Program-made: the position numbers and the translations under genes
Assembly: GCA_026417295.1 (NCBI GenBank)
Contig: JAOADN010000018.1
Coordinates: 1-39,183 of the forward strand
DNA from: Paracoccaceae bacterium
GTDB taxonomy: Bacteria > Pseudomonadota > Alphaproteobacteria > Rhodobacterales > Rhodobacteraceae
DNA: 39,183 nt
Direction: 5' to 3'
Notes under the pieces: model-generated
What the model saw: only the letters and a program-made list of their open reading frames with translations
The model's database searches: none
What the model was told of the DNA's origin: nothing
Shown: piece by piece, positions 15,549 through 23,004 of the stretch
Position numbering within the stretch: position 1 is the stretch's first letter
Layout: each line of letters starts with the position of its first letter

Positions 15549-16372
15549 CGGCAGCCCGCCCCGCCCGTCCCGCCGGCGCCGCCAGTTCCGTCCCCGCCGC
15601 CCCGGGCGAATCGCGCCGGGCGCTTCTCGCGGAAGGCCGCAAGGCCCTCCTGAAGCTCGGCCGACCCCGCCGCGACCCAGCCCGCCAGCGCCTCGAGCAC
15701 GCGCCCCGACTCCTCGCCCTCGGCCGCGTTCACCAGCATCTTGGTGACCTCGGTCGCCAGGGGCCCGCGGGCGATCACCGCGGCCGCGGCCGCCTCGGCC
15801 GCCGCCGGCCCCTCGCCGGTCGGCACGACGCGGTCGACGATCCCCAGCGCCAGGGCCGCCCCGGCATCGAGCATCTCGCCCATCACCGCCATCCGGCGCA
15901 CCGCCTGCGCGCCGAAGCGGCGCACCGCGCGCTGGGTGCCCGACCAGCCGGGAATGATGCCGAGCCCCGCCTCGGGCTGGCCGATCCTGACATGGGCCCC
16001 GGCGATGCGCGGGTCGGCGCAGGCGGCAAGTTCCAGCCCGCCGCCCAGGGCATGGCCGTTCAGCACCGCGATGACCGGCTGGGCAAGGCGGGCGAGCGCG
16101 TCGAAGGCGCGGTGGCCGTCGCGCACCCAGTGGCGGGCGAAGTCCTGCGCCGTCTGCGCGCTCCAGGCGGCGATGTCGCCCCCCGCGCTGAAGGCGCGCC
16201 CGCCCTCGCCGGTGACGACCAGCACCCGCACCGCACACCGTTCCTCCGTCGCACATGCGGCAAGCAGGCCTTCGACCATCGCGGCGTCCAGCGCGTTCAG
16301 CCGGTCCGGCCGCCGGATCGTCAGCCGGCCGACGGGACCGGAAAGGTCGAGCTCGAGGCGCGGGTCGGTCAT
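15545..16372 (-). CDS. Enoyl-CoA hydratase (crotonase family)
   Basis: A 275-residue crotonase. The oxyanion-hole motif FSAGGDIAAW and the block GHALGGGLELAACAD are present. The two glutamates of true hydratases are in GGGLELA and in GQPEAGLGIIPGWSGTQR, so hydratase activity is expected. The C-terminal 20 residues are a Gly/Thr-rich tail. It is coupled by ATGA to both the CoA-transferase upstream and the glycerate kinase downstream. It probably hydrates the acyl-CoA made by the CoA-transferase. Confidence 0.88.
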   Translation of the reverse strand: MTDPRLELDLSGPVGRLTIRRPDRLNALDAAMVEGLLAACATEERCAVRVLVVTGEGGRAFSAGGDIAAWSAQTAQDFARHWVRDGHRAFDALARLAQPVIAVLNGHALGGGLELAACADPRIAGAHVRIGQPEAGLGIIPGWSGTQRAVRRFGAQAVRRMAVMGEMLDAGAALALGIVDRVVPTGEGPAAAEAAAAAVIARGPLATEVTKMLVNAAEGEESGRVLEALAGWVAAGSAELQEGLAAFREKRPARFARGGGDGTGGAGGTGGAGCR

Positions 16373-17949
16373 TGCAGCACCAGGCCGAAGGGCTCGGGCC
16401 GGAAGAGGCGCGCCTCCATCACCTTCAGGTCCCCGGCCACATGCAGCGGTGTGGCGGCGCGGTCCAGCACGTCGCGGCGCAGGTCGACCCCCGGCGCGAT
16501 CTCGGTGACGGTCAGCCCGCGCTCGAGAAGCCGGATGACGCAGCGTTCGGTGACGAAGGTCACGTCCTGGCCCTGGGCACGGCCGCGCGGGCCCGAGAAG
16601 CTGACATGGTCGACCGTCTCGACGAACTTGGCGATCCGGCCCTCGCTCTCGATCACCAGCCGGCCGCCGTCGATGCGCAGCCGCGCGCCGGCGTTGAACG
16701 TGCCCGAGAAGACGATCCTGCGGGCCCGCGCGGTGATGTCGACGAAGCCGCCGGCGCCGGCCGTCCGGTGCGGCGTGGCCGCCAGACGCGAGACGTTGAC
16801 CGAACCGTCGCGGCCGACCTCGAGGAAGGACAGGAGCGCGCAGTCGAAGCCCCCGGACTGGAAATAGGTGAACTGGTGGGGCGAGGCGACGAAGGCCTCG
16901 GCATTGGCGGCGCAGCCGAAGCGGAAGTCGAGCAAAGGAACCCCGCCCACCGCGCCCTGCTCGATGACCCAGGTGACGGCGCCGTGCAGGCCCTCTTCCA
17001 GCAGGATGCGCGGGACATTGGCCGAGATGCCGAAGCCGACATTCACCGCCCAGCCGTCCCGCAACTCCTGCGCGACGCGCCGGGCGATCACCTTCTGCGG
17101 CCCGAAATCCGGCAGCTCGAAGCTTGCGAGGGGGCGCCGGATCTCGCCCGAGATGGCCGGATCGTAGGGCGTGGCGGTGGTCTGGAGCTGCCCGGGCGCC
17201 TCGACGATCGCATCGACCAGGATGCCCGGCACGTGGACGAGCTTGGGCGGGATCGACCCGCGCAGCGCGATCCGCCTGACCTGCGCGATCACCCGCCCCC
17301 CGGCGGCGCGCGCGGCCAGCGCCATCTCCATCGCCCCGAGATAGGCGCCCTCCTGCTCGAAGCCCAGGTTGCCCGCCTCGTCCGCCGTCGTCGCCCGGAT
17401 GATCGCCACGTCGGGGCGGATCGCGGGGAAGAACAGCCAGTCCTCGCCCTCGAAGCTGACGCGGCGGACCAGCGGACGTGCGCCTGCCGCCGCGTTCATC
17501 GCGCAGCCCTGCAGGGCGGGATCGACGAACGTGTCCATGCCGACCTTGGTCAGCACGCCCGGCCGGTGGCCCGCCCCCTCGCGCAGCATGTCGAAGACGA
17601 TGCCCGAGGGCACGTTCCAGGCCGCCACCTTGCCGGCCGCGATCAGCCGCCAGATCGCCGGCGGCTCGGCGGCGGTCGGGCCCGAGGGGTAGCTGCCGCC
17701 GATGATCCGGTCGATCAGCCCCTCCTCGGCGATGTGGTCCACCCCCCGCGTGCCGAACATGTCGCCGGCCGCGATCGGGTGGATCATGGTCAGGCCGCGC
17801 GGGTGCCCCTCCTCGCGGAACCGCGCGCCGAGCGCGGCCAGGACGTCGTCGGGGCAAAGGAGCCCCGAGGAGGAATTGACCGCCACGGTCGCCCCGTCGG
17901 CAATCGCCGCGACGGCCTCGGCCGCCGTCATCACCTTCGTCCGCGGCAT
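16369..17949 (-). CDS. Acyl-CoA:acetate/3-ketoacid CoA-transferase (YdiF/propionate CoA-transferase type)
   Basis: A 526-residue single-chain family I CoA-transferase, about the full length of fused alpha-beta forms. The N-terminal part contains GATVAVNSSSGLLCPDDVL. The C-terminal half carries the catalytic glutamate in VIEQGAVGGVP, where the acyl-glutamyl and CoA-glutamyl intermediates form. It activates a short carboxylate with CoA from acetyl- or another acyl-CoA. It is first in the operon with enoyl-CoA hydratase and glycerate kinase. Its start lies 27 bp from the TAAC-N6-GTTA operator, which would overlap the promoter. Confidence 0.9.
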   Translation of the reverse strand: MPRTKVMTAAEAVAAIADGATVAVNSSSGLLCPDDVLAALGARFREEGHPRGLTMIHPIAAGDMFGTRGVDHIAEEGLIDRIIGGSYPSGPTAAEPPAIWRLIAAGKVAAWNVPSGIVFDMLREGAGHRPGVLTKVGMDTFVDPALQGCAMNAAAGARPLVRRVSFEGEDWLFFPAIRPDVAIIRATTADEAGNLGFEQEGAYLGAMEMALAARAAGGRVIAQVRRIALRGSIPPKLVHVPGILVDAIVEAPGQLQTTATPYDPAISGEIRRPLASFELPDFGPQKVIARRVAQELRDGWAVNVGFGISANVPRILLEEGLHGAVTWVIEQGAVGGVPLLDFRFGCAANAEAFVASPHQFTYFQSGGFDCALLSFLEVGRDGSVNVSRLAATPHRTAGAGGFVDITARARRIVFSGTFNAGARLRIDGGRLVIESEGRIAKFVETVDHVSFSGPRGRAQGQDVTFVTERCVIRLLERGLTVTEIAPGVDLRRDVLDRAATPLHVAGDLKVMEARLFRPEPFGLVLQ

Positions 17950-17975
17950 CCCCTTGCCCTTCGCCCGCGCCTTAA

Positions 17976-17991
17976 GTAACTAAACGGTTAA
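17976..17991. promoter_or_regulatory. Palindromic operator GTAACTAAACGGTTAA, shared type B
   Basis: TAAC-N6-GTTA palindrome (core 17977-17990), matching the site at 13621-13636 at 13 of 16 bases (GTAACTA..CGGTTA). It lies between the divergent CoA-transferase (start 17949) and aldo-keto reductase (start 18063). AT-rich flanks (TTAA, TTAACAG) make it stand out in this GC-rich DNA. Confidence 0.65.
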
Positions 17992-18062
17992 CAGATAGCC
18001 TGCCCCGTGCGCCGCCCGCAAGTGGCAATCGCGGGGCCCCAGAGGGAAGGTCCGGCCCGCCC

Positions 18063-18878
18063 GTGTCCATCATCTTCGAGCGAAGCTTCCAGCGCGCCTT
18101 CGGCACCTGGCCCCTTCAGGGCGAGGTCCTGCACCGGGCGGTCCTCGACGCCACGGCGGCGGGCTACCGCCATTTCGACACCGCGCAGATGTATGGCAAC
18201 GAGGCAGGCGTCGGCGCGGCGCTGGCGGCCAGCGGCGTGAAGCGGGACGAGCTCTGCATCACGACCAAGGTCCATCCCGCCAACTACGATCCCGCGCGCT
18301 TCCTCGCCTCGGTCGAGCAGAGCCTCGCCGCGCTCGGCGTCGACAGGGTGGACCTGCTGCTGCTGCACTGGCCGGTGCCGGAGGGCAACGCCACCGCGCT
18401 CGGCCTGCTGGGCCAGGCGCTGGCGCGCGGCCTGACCCGCGCCATCGGCGTGTCGAACTTCACCACCGCCATGATGCGCGAGGCCCGCGCGCTGCTCGAT
18501 GCACCGATCGCCTGCAACCAGGTCGAGTTCCACCCGCTGCTCGATCAGTCGCGCCTGCTGGCCGCGGCGACCGAGACGGGCATCCCGCTGGCCGCCTATT
18601 CCTCGATCGCCCGCGGCCGCGTCTTCGACCACGCGATCTTCGCCGAGATCGGCCGCACCTACGGGCGCACGGCGGGCCAGGTCGTCCTGCGCTGGATCCT
18701 GCAGAAGGGCGTGGCCACCGTCACCATGTCGACGAAGCCGGCCAACATCCGGGCGAACTTCGACGTGATGGACTTCACCCTGTCGTCGATCGACATGGAC
18801 CGCATCGCGGCGCTGGCCGCGACCGGCTGCCGCGTCGTGCGCAACGGGCCCACGCCCGGCTTCCCGGTCTGGGACTGA
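18063..18878 (+). CDS. Aldo-keto reductase (2,5-diketo-gluconate reductase-like)
   Basis: A 271-residue AKR beginning at GTG (18063). The catalytic tetrad is complete: D39 and Y44 in FDTAQMYGNE, K69 in TTKVHP, and H102 in LLLHWPVP. IGVSNFTTAMM and the C-terminal TVTMSTKPANI block complete the NADPH-dependent fold. Size and motifs resemble the AKR5/DkgA group that reduces keto-sugars and keto-acids, though AKR substrates are hard to assign. It starts an operon with the GMC oxidoreductase 1 bp downstream and shares a divergent promoter with the CoA-transferase operon. Confidence 0.88.
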   Translation: MSIIFERSFQRAFGTWPLQGEVLHRAVLDATAAGYRHFDTAQMYGNEAGVGAALAASGVKRDELCITTKVHPANYDPARFLASVEQSLAALGVDRVDLLLLHWPVPEGNATALGLLGQALARGLTRAIGVSNFTTAMMREARALLDAPIACNQVEFHPLLDQSRLLAAATETGIPLAAYSSIARGRVFDHAIFAEIGRTYGRTAGQVVLRWILQKGVATVTMSTKPANIRANFDVMDFTLSSIDMDRIAALAATGCRVVRNGPTPGFPVWD

Positions 18879-18879
18879 G

Positions 18880-20484
18880 GTGGCGGGCGCCGACTACATC
18901 ATCGTCGGGGGCGGGGCGGCCGGCGCCGTCATCGCCGCGCGGCTGACCGAGGACCCGTCGGTCAGCGTGATCCTGCTCGAGGCCGGGGGCCGCGACAGGG
19001 GCGTCCTCTTCCACTGGCCCGCCGGCTTCGCCCGGATGACGAAGGGGGTGGCGAGCTGGGGCTGGTCCACCGTGCCGCAGCGCCACATGCAGGACCGCGT
19101 CCTGTGGTTCACCCAGGCAAGGGTGATCGGCGGCGGGTCCAGCATCAACGCGCAGATCTATACCCGCGGCAACCGGCGCGACTACGACGCCTGGGCCGCC
19201 GAGGAGGGCTGCACCGGCTGGTCCTTTGCCGAGGTCCTGCCCTATTTCCGGCGCGCCGAGGGCAACGACACTTTCGCCGGCACCTTCCACGGGGCCGAAG
19301 GGCCGCTCGGCGTGTCGATGCCGCGGGCGGCGCTGCCCGTCTGCGATGCCTTCATCCGCGCCGGACAGGGCTGGGGCATGCCCTTCAACCCCGATTTCAA
19401 CGGGCCCCGCCAGGCCGGGGTGGGCTACTACCAGCTCACCCAGCGGGCGGCCCGGCGGTCCTCGACCGCGACCGCCTACCTGAGGCCGGCCATGGCCAGG
19501 CCCGGGCTGAAGGTGCGGCTCGACACCCAGGTCGCCCGCATCCTCGTCGCGGGCGGCCGCGCGACCGGGGTCGTCACCCTTGGGGGAGAGGTCCTGCATG
19601 CCGCGCGCGAGGTCGTCCTCTGCGCCGGGGCGATCGGCTCGCCGCGGCTGCTCATGCTGTCGGGGATCGGGCCGGCCGACCATCTGGCCGCCGTCGGGAT
19701 CGACGTGGTTCACGACCTGCCCGGGGTGGGGCGGAACCTCCAGGACCACCTCGACCTCTGCGTCCTGGCCGAATGCACCGGACCGCATTCCTACGACCGT
19801 TTCCGCCGCCCCGACCGGACGCTGCTCGCGGGGCTGCGCTACCTGCTCTTCCGTTCGGGCCCCGTCGCCTCGCCGCTCTTCGAGACGGGGGGCTTCTGGA
19901 CCACGGGGGACGACCCGGACTGGCCCGACATCCAGTTCCATCTCGGCCAGGGATCGGGGATCGAGAAGGGCATCGCCGCCGTGCGCGGCTCGGGAATCAC
20001 GCTCAACTCCGCCCTCCTGCGGCCGCGGTCGCGGGGCAGCGTGCGCCTCGCCTCGGCCGATCCGGGCGCCGCGCCGCTCATCGATCCGGCCTACTGGTCG
20101 GATCCGCGCGACCTCGACCTGTCGCTGCGCGGCCTCGCCATGGCGCGCGAGATCCTGCGCCAGCCGGCGCTCGCGCCCTTCCTCGGCCGCGAGGTCCTGC
20201 CCGGACCGGAGGTGACGGACCGCGCCGCGCTCTTCGCCTATGCCTGCCGCATCGCCAAGACGGATCACCATCCGGTCGGCACCTGCCGGATGGGGCAGGG
20301 CGACGAGGCCGTGGTCGACCCCGCACTCAGGCTGCGCGGGATCGACGGGCTCAGGGTCTGCGATGCCTCGGTCATGCCGCGCATCCCCTCGTCGAACACC
20401 AACGCGCCGACGATCATGATCGGCGAGAAGGCGTCCGACCTGATCCGCGGCCTGCCGCCGCTGCCCGCCGCCTCCGGGGTCTGA
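18880..20484 (+). CDS. GMC-family FAD-dependent oxidoreductase (choline dehydrogenase-like)
   Basis: A 534-residue flavoprotein starting at GTG. The N-terminal FAD motif is YIIVGGGAAGAVIAARL with LLEAGG. The GMC signature 1 region includes VIGGGSSINAQIYTRG, and the middle GMC signature is AGAIGSPRLLMLSGIGP. The active-site His lies in HHPVGTCRMG, and the final SSNTNAPTIMIGEKA supplies the second active-site position (Asn). These enzymes oxidise primary alcohols to aldehydes. The alcohol is unknown; context suggests a polyol or sugar-derived alcohol. It follows the AKR gene by 1 bp. Confidence 0.9.
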   Translation: MAGADYIIVGGGAAGAVIAARLTEDPSVSVILLEAGGRDRGVLFHWPAGFARMTKGVASWGWSTVPQRHMQDRVLWFTQARVIGGGSSINAQIYTRGNRRDYDAWAAEEGCTGWSFAEVLPYFRRAEGNDTFAGTFHGAEGPLGVSMPRAALPVCDAFIRAGQGWGMPFNPDFNGPRQAGVGYYQLTQRAARRSSTATAYLRPAMARPGLKVRLDTQVARILVAGGRATGVVTLGGEVLHAAREVVLCAGAIGSPRLLMLSGIGPADHLAAVGIDVVHDLPGVGRNLQDHLDLCVLAECTGPHSYDRFRRPDRTLLAGLRYLLFRSGPVASPLFETGGFWTTGDDPDWPDIQFHLGQGSGIEKGIAAVRGSGITLNSALLRPRSRGSVRLASADPGAAPLIDPAYWSDPRDLDLSLRGLAMAREILRQPALAPFLGREVLPGPEVTDRAALFAYACRIAKTDHHPVGTCRMGQGDEAVVDPALRLRGIDGLRVCDASVMPRIPSSNTNAPTIMIGEKASDLIRGLPPLPAASGV

Positions 20485-20548
20485 GGCCGGCGCGCCACGG
20501 GATTGCGCCTTTCCCGCCGGGGCGCGACGCGCTAACAGCGCGCCATCC

Positions 20549-20582
20549 GCCCCGCCCGTCGCCCCTTGCCCGCGGGCGGGGC
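20549..20582. terminator. Stem-loop between GMC oxidoreductase and crotonase genes
   Basis: A perfect 10-bp inverted repeat, GCCCCGCCCG / CGGGCGGGGC, with a 14-nt loop. It lies in the 123-bp gap between two plus-strand genes. It may end the AKR-GMC transcript. A smaller palindrome, GCGCT-AAC-AGCGC, precedes it near 20529-20541. GC-rich DNA produces such repeats by chance, hence modest confidence. Confidence 0.35.
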
Positions 20583-20607
20583 CACCGGACAGGAAAGGGA
20601 TGCGACG

Positions 20608-21408
20608 ATGACCCCCGATGCCGGCAGTCCTGCCAACCTTGCCGTCAGCCAGGACGCGGACGGCGTCTGGACCGTCACGCTGAACCGCCCGGCCAAGCGC
20701 AATGCCCTGGACGCCGCCACGATCGAGGAGCTCGTCGCGCTCTTCACGGCCGCGCCGCGCCGGGGCGCGCGGGCGATCGTGCTGGCGGCGGCGGGCGAGC
20801 ATTTCTGCGCCGGGCTCGACCTTGTCGAGCATCATGACGCCGGGCGCAGCCCCGAGGCCTTCTGGCAGCTCTGCCTGCGCTGGCACGAGGCCTTCAACCG
20901 GATCGAATATGGCGGGGTCCCGGTGATCGCGGCGCTCAAGGGGGCGGTCGTCGGAGGCGGGCTGGAACTGGCCAGCGCGGCGCATGTCCGCGTTGCCGAT
21001 GCCGGCACCTACTTCGCCCTGCCCGAAGGCCAGCGCGGCCTGTTCACCGGCGGCGGCGCGACCATCCGCGTCGCGGGGCTGGTCGGCAAGGCGCGGATGA
21101 TCGACATGATGCTGACCGGCCGCATCTACAGGGGCGAGGAGGCCGTGCGCGTCGGGCTGGCGCAGTATCTCGTCGATGGGTCGAGCCTCGAGGCCGCAAC
21201 CGCCATCGCCCGCCGCGCGGCGGCCAACCTGCCGCTGACCAACTTCGCCATCTGCTCGGCGATCAGCCACATGGGCAACATGTCGGGGCTCGACGCCGCC
21301 TATGCCGAGGCCGCCGTGGCCGGCATCGTCAACACCCAGGAAGCGGCGCGCGAGCGGCTTGCGGCCTTCGCGGCAAGGACCGCGCCGCGCATCCGCCCGG
21401 AGGACTGA
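20608..21408 (+). CDS. Crotonase/enoyl-CoA hydratase-isomerase family protein
   Basis: A 266-residue crotonase starting at ATG 20608 behind AGGAAAGG; an upstream in-frame ATG at 20566 lacks a ribosome site. Oxyanion motifs are [10 protein letters not shown] and [14 protein letters not shown]. Both candidate glutamates are present, in GGGLELA and [14 protein letters not shown]. The [11 protein letters not shown] loop differs from the GIIPGWSGTQR of the enoyl-CoA hydratase at 15545-16372, so this is probably not a simple isozyme. It stands alone between hairpins and may have its own promoter. Confidence 0.83.
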   Translation: MTPDAGSPANLAVSQDADGVWTVTLNRPAKRNALDAATIEELVALFTAAPRRGARAIVLAAAGEHFCAGLDLVEHHDAGRSPEAFWQLCLRWHEAFNRIEYGGVPVIAALKGAVVGGGLELASAAHVRVADAGTYFALPEGQRGLFTGGGATIRVAGLVGKARMIDMMLTGRIYRGEEAVRVGLAQYLVDGSSLEAATAIARRAAANLPLTNFAICSAISHMGNMSGLDAAYAEAAVAGIVNTQEAARERLAAFAARTAPRIRPED

Positions 21409-21547
21409 CGACCGGGGCCCCGGCGGGCGGGCATGACGGTGCGGATCCGCACAGGTGCGCACCCCATCGGCGCGCCTTGTGCGGAAATGTCCTGACGAAT
21501 CCCTAAAGGCGGAAAGAATGTCAAATAATCTCAATGGGTTGGGATGG

Positions 21548-21564
21548 TGTCCCACGGTGGGACA
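21548..21564. repeat. Palindromic element TGTCCCAC-G-GTGGGACA, copy 1
   Basis: A perfect 17-bp palindrome, with CTCAATGGGTTGG immediately upstream and ACATTTCCGGCCC downstream. A second copy with the same companion sequences lies at 32985-33007. The surrounding gap (21409-21688, 280 bp) contains no gene; it may hold the promoter of the FAH-family gene. Confidence 0.75.
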
Positions 21565-21688
21565 TTTCCGGCCCCCCGCCGGCGGGCCCTGCGGCAGGCC
21601 GGCCCTTCCCGCCTCCCTTGCGCCCTTGCCGCGGCCGGCGCGGCATGTCTTGATCGCGCCGCGGCACGGGCAGCGTGGGAGGGACGCG

Positions 21689-22819
21689 ATGGACGGGGCG
21701 ACGCTGGCGGGGCGGATCTGGCGGCCGGGGATCGGGCCCTGCCTCGTGACCATCCGCGACGGGCTGGTCCTCGACATCACCTCGCGTGCGGCCCCCACCA
21801 TGCGCGACCTGCTGGAGCTGCCCGATCCTGCGGCCCATGTGCGCGAGGCCGCGGGCGCGGCCGTCTGCACGGCGTCCGAGCTCGAGACGGCAAGCCGCCC
21901 CGATGCCGGCCCCGACGACCTGCGCCTGCTCGCGCCCTGCGACCTCCAGGCCGTCAAGGCGGCGGGCGTCACCTTCGCCCGCTCGATGGTCGAACGGGTG
22001 ATCGAGGAACGCGCCGCCGGCGACCCTGCCCGTGCCGCCGGCATCCGCGCCCGCGTCGGCCAGGTCATCGGCGACAGCCTTCGCAGCCTGCGCCCCGGCT
22101 CGCCCGAGGCGGCCGAGGTCAAGCGCCTGCTTCAGGCCGAGGGCCTGTGGAGCCAGTATCTCGAGGTCGGGATCGGCCCGGATGCCGAGATCTTCACCAA
22201 GGCGCAGCCGATGTCGGCCGTGGGCCACGGCGCGGCCGTGGGCCTTCACCCGATCAGCCGCTGGAACAACCCCGAGCCCGAGATCGTGCTGGCCTGCGAC
22301 AGCCGCGGGCGCATCCGCGGCGCCACGCTCGGCAACGACGTGAACCTGCGCGACGTCGAGGGCCGCTCGGCGCTGCTGCTCGGCAAGGCGAAGGACAACA
22401 ACGCCGCCGCCGCCGTCGGGCCCTTCGTGCGGCTCTTCGACGAGGGCTTCTCGCTTGACGACGTGCGCGCGGCCGAGGTGACGCTGACCGTCGCGGGCGA
22501 GGACGGCTTCAGCCTGACGGGGCGGTCGTCGATGGCAGAGATCAGCCGCGATCCGGCCGATCTCGCCGCGCAGGCCTGCGGCCGCCACCATCAGTATCCG
22601 GACGGCTTCTTCCTCTACTGCGGGACCATGTTCGCCCCCGTGCAGGACCGCGACGCGCCGGGGCAGGGCTTCACGCATCATCCCGGCGACGTGGTGACGA
22701 TCGCCTCGGCGGCGCTGGGCAGGCTGGTCAACACGGTGCGTCTTTCCACCGAGGCGCCTGAATGGACCTTCGGCGCGGCGGCGCTGATGCGCAACCTCGC
22801 GGGGCGCGGGCTGATCTAG
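21689..22819 (+). CDS. FAH-family protein resembling 2-keto-3-deoxy-pentonate dehydratase (XylX-like)
   Basis: A 376-residue fumarylacetoacetate hydrolase-fold protein. Blocks AAGVTFARSMVERVIEER, SQYLEVGIGPDAEIFTK, WNNPEPEIVL, LGNDVNLRDVEGRSALLL and KAKDNNAAAAVGPF carry the expected metal-binding acids and lysine. From memory these blocks closely resemble Caulobacter XylX, the 2-keto-3-deoxy-D-xylonate dehydratase that yields 2-oxoglutarate semialdehyde. That similarity should be tested by alignment. The ATG at 21689 follows GGGAGGGA. A pentonate or related sugar-acid route would agree with the glycerate kinase, epimerase, AKR and GMC genes nearby. Confidence 0.78.
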   Translation: MDGATLAGRIWRPGIGPCLVTIRDGLVLDITSRAAPTMRDLLELPDPAAHVREAAGAAVCTASELETASRPDAGPDDLRLLAPCDLQAVKAAGVTFARSMVERVIEERAAGDPARAAGIRARVGQVIGDSLRSLRPGSPEAAEVKRLLQAEGLWSQYLEVGIGPDAEIFTKAQPMSAVGHGAAVGLHPISRWNNPEPEIVLACDSRGRIRGATLGNDVNLRDVEGRSALLLGKAKDNNAAAAVGPFVRLFDEGFSLDDVRAAEVTLTVAGEDGFSLTGRSSMAEISRDPADLAAQACGRHHQYPDGFFLYCGTMFAPVQDRDAPGQGFTHHPGDVVTIASAALGRLVNTVRLSTEAPEWTFGAAALMRNLAGRGLI

Positions 22820-22913
22820 GGCGAGGGCCTGTCGCGGCGGCTGCTGCCCGATCTGGGGCGATGCCGGCGGGCAACGCCGCGCCCGGCAGCATGCGGCCAA
22901 CCCGGCACGAAGC

Positions 22914-22942
22914 TTGACCGGATCGGACAACGCCAAGTAGCG
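22914..22942 (+). promoter_or_regulatory. Weak candidate promoter for the multiheme cytochrome operon
   Basis: TTGACC (22914-22919) is followed 17 nt later by GTAGCG, about 60 bp before the cytochrome start. The -35 hexamer is good but the -10 match is poor. No FNR-like or NarP-like operator was evident by eye in 22820-23004. Confidence 0.22.
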
Positions 22943-23004
22943 TCACGCAGGCGTGAACCGGGATCGTAGTCCGGAGCGCGGGAGCACAGGCTCGGAGCGT
23001 CCGA

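Noticed and set aside
21455-21688. An N-terminal extension of the FAH-family gene across the TGTCCCA palindrome
   Set aside because: The extension has no homologous blocks, and the ATG at 21689 has a strong ribosome site.
18775-22122. An 1115-codon minus-strand open frame opposite the GMC and crotonase genes
   Set aside because: Antisense frame with biased composition and no domains; the plus strand carries three clear enzyme genes there.
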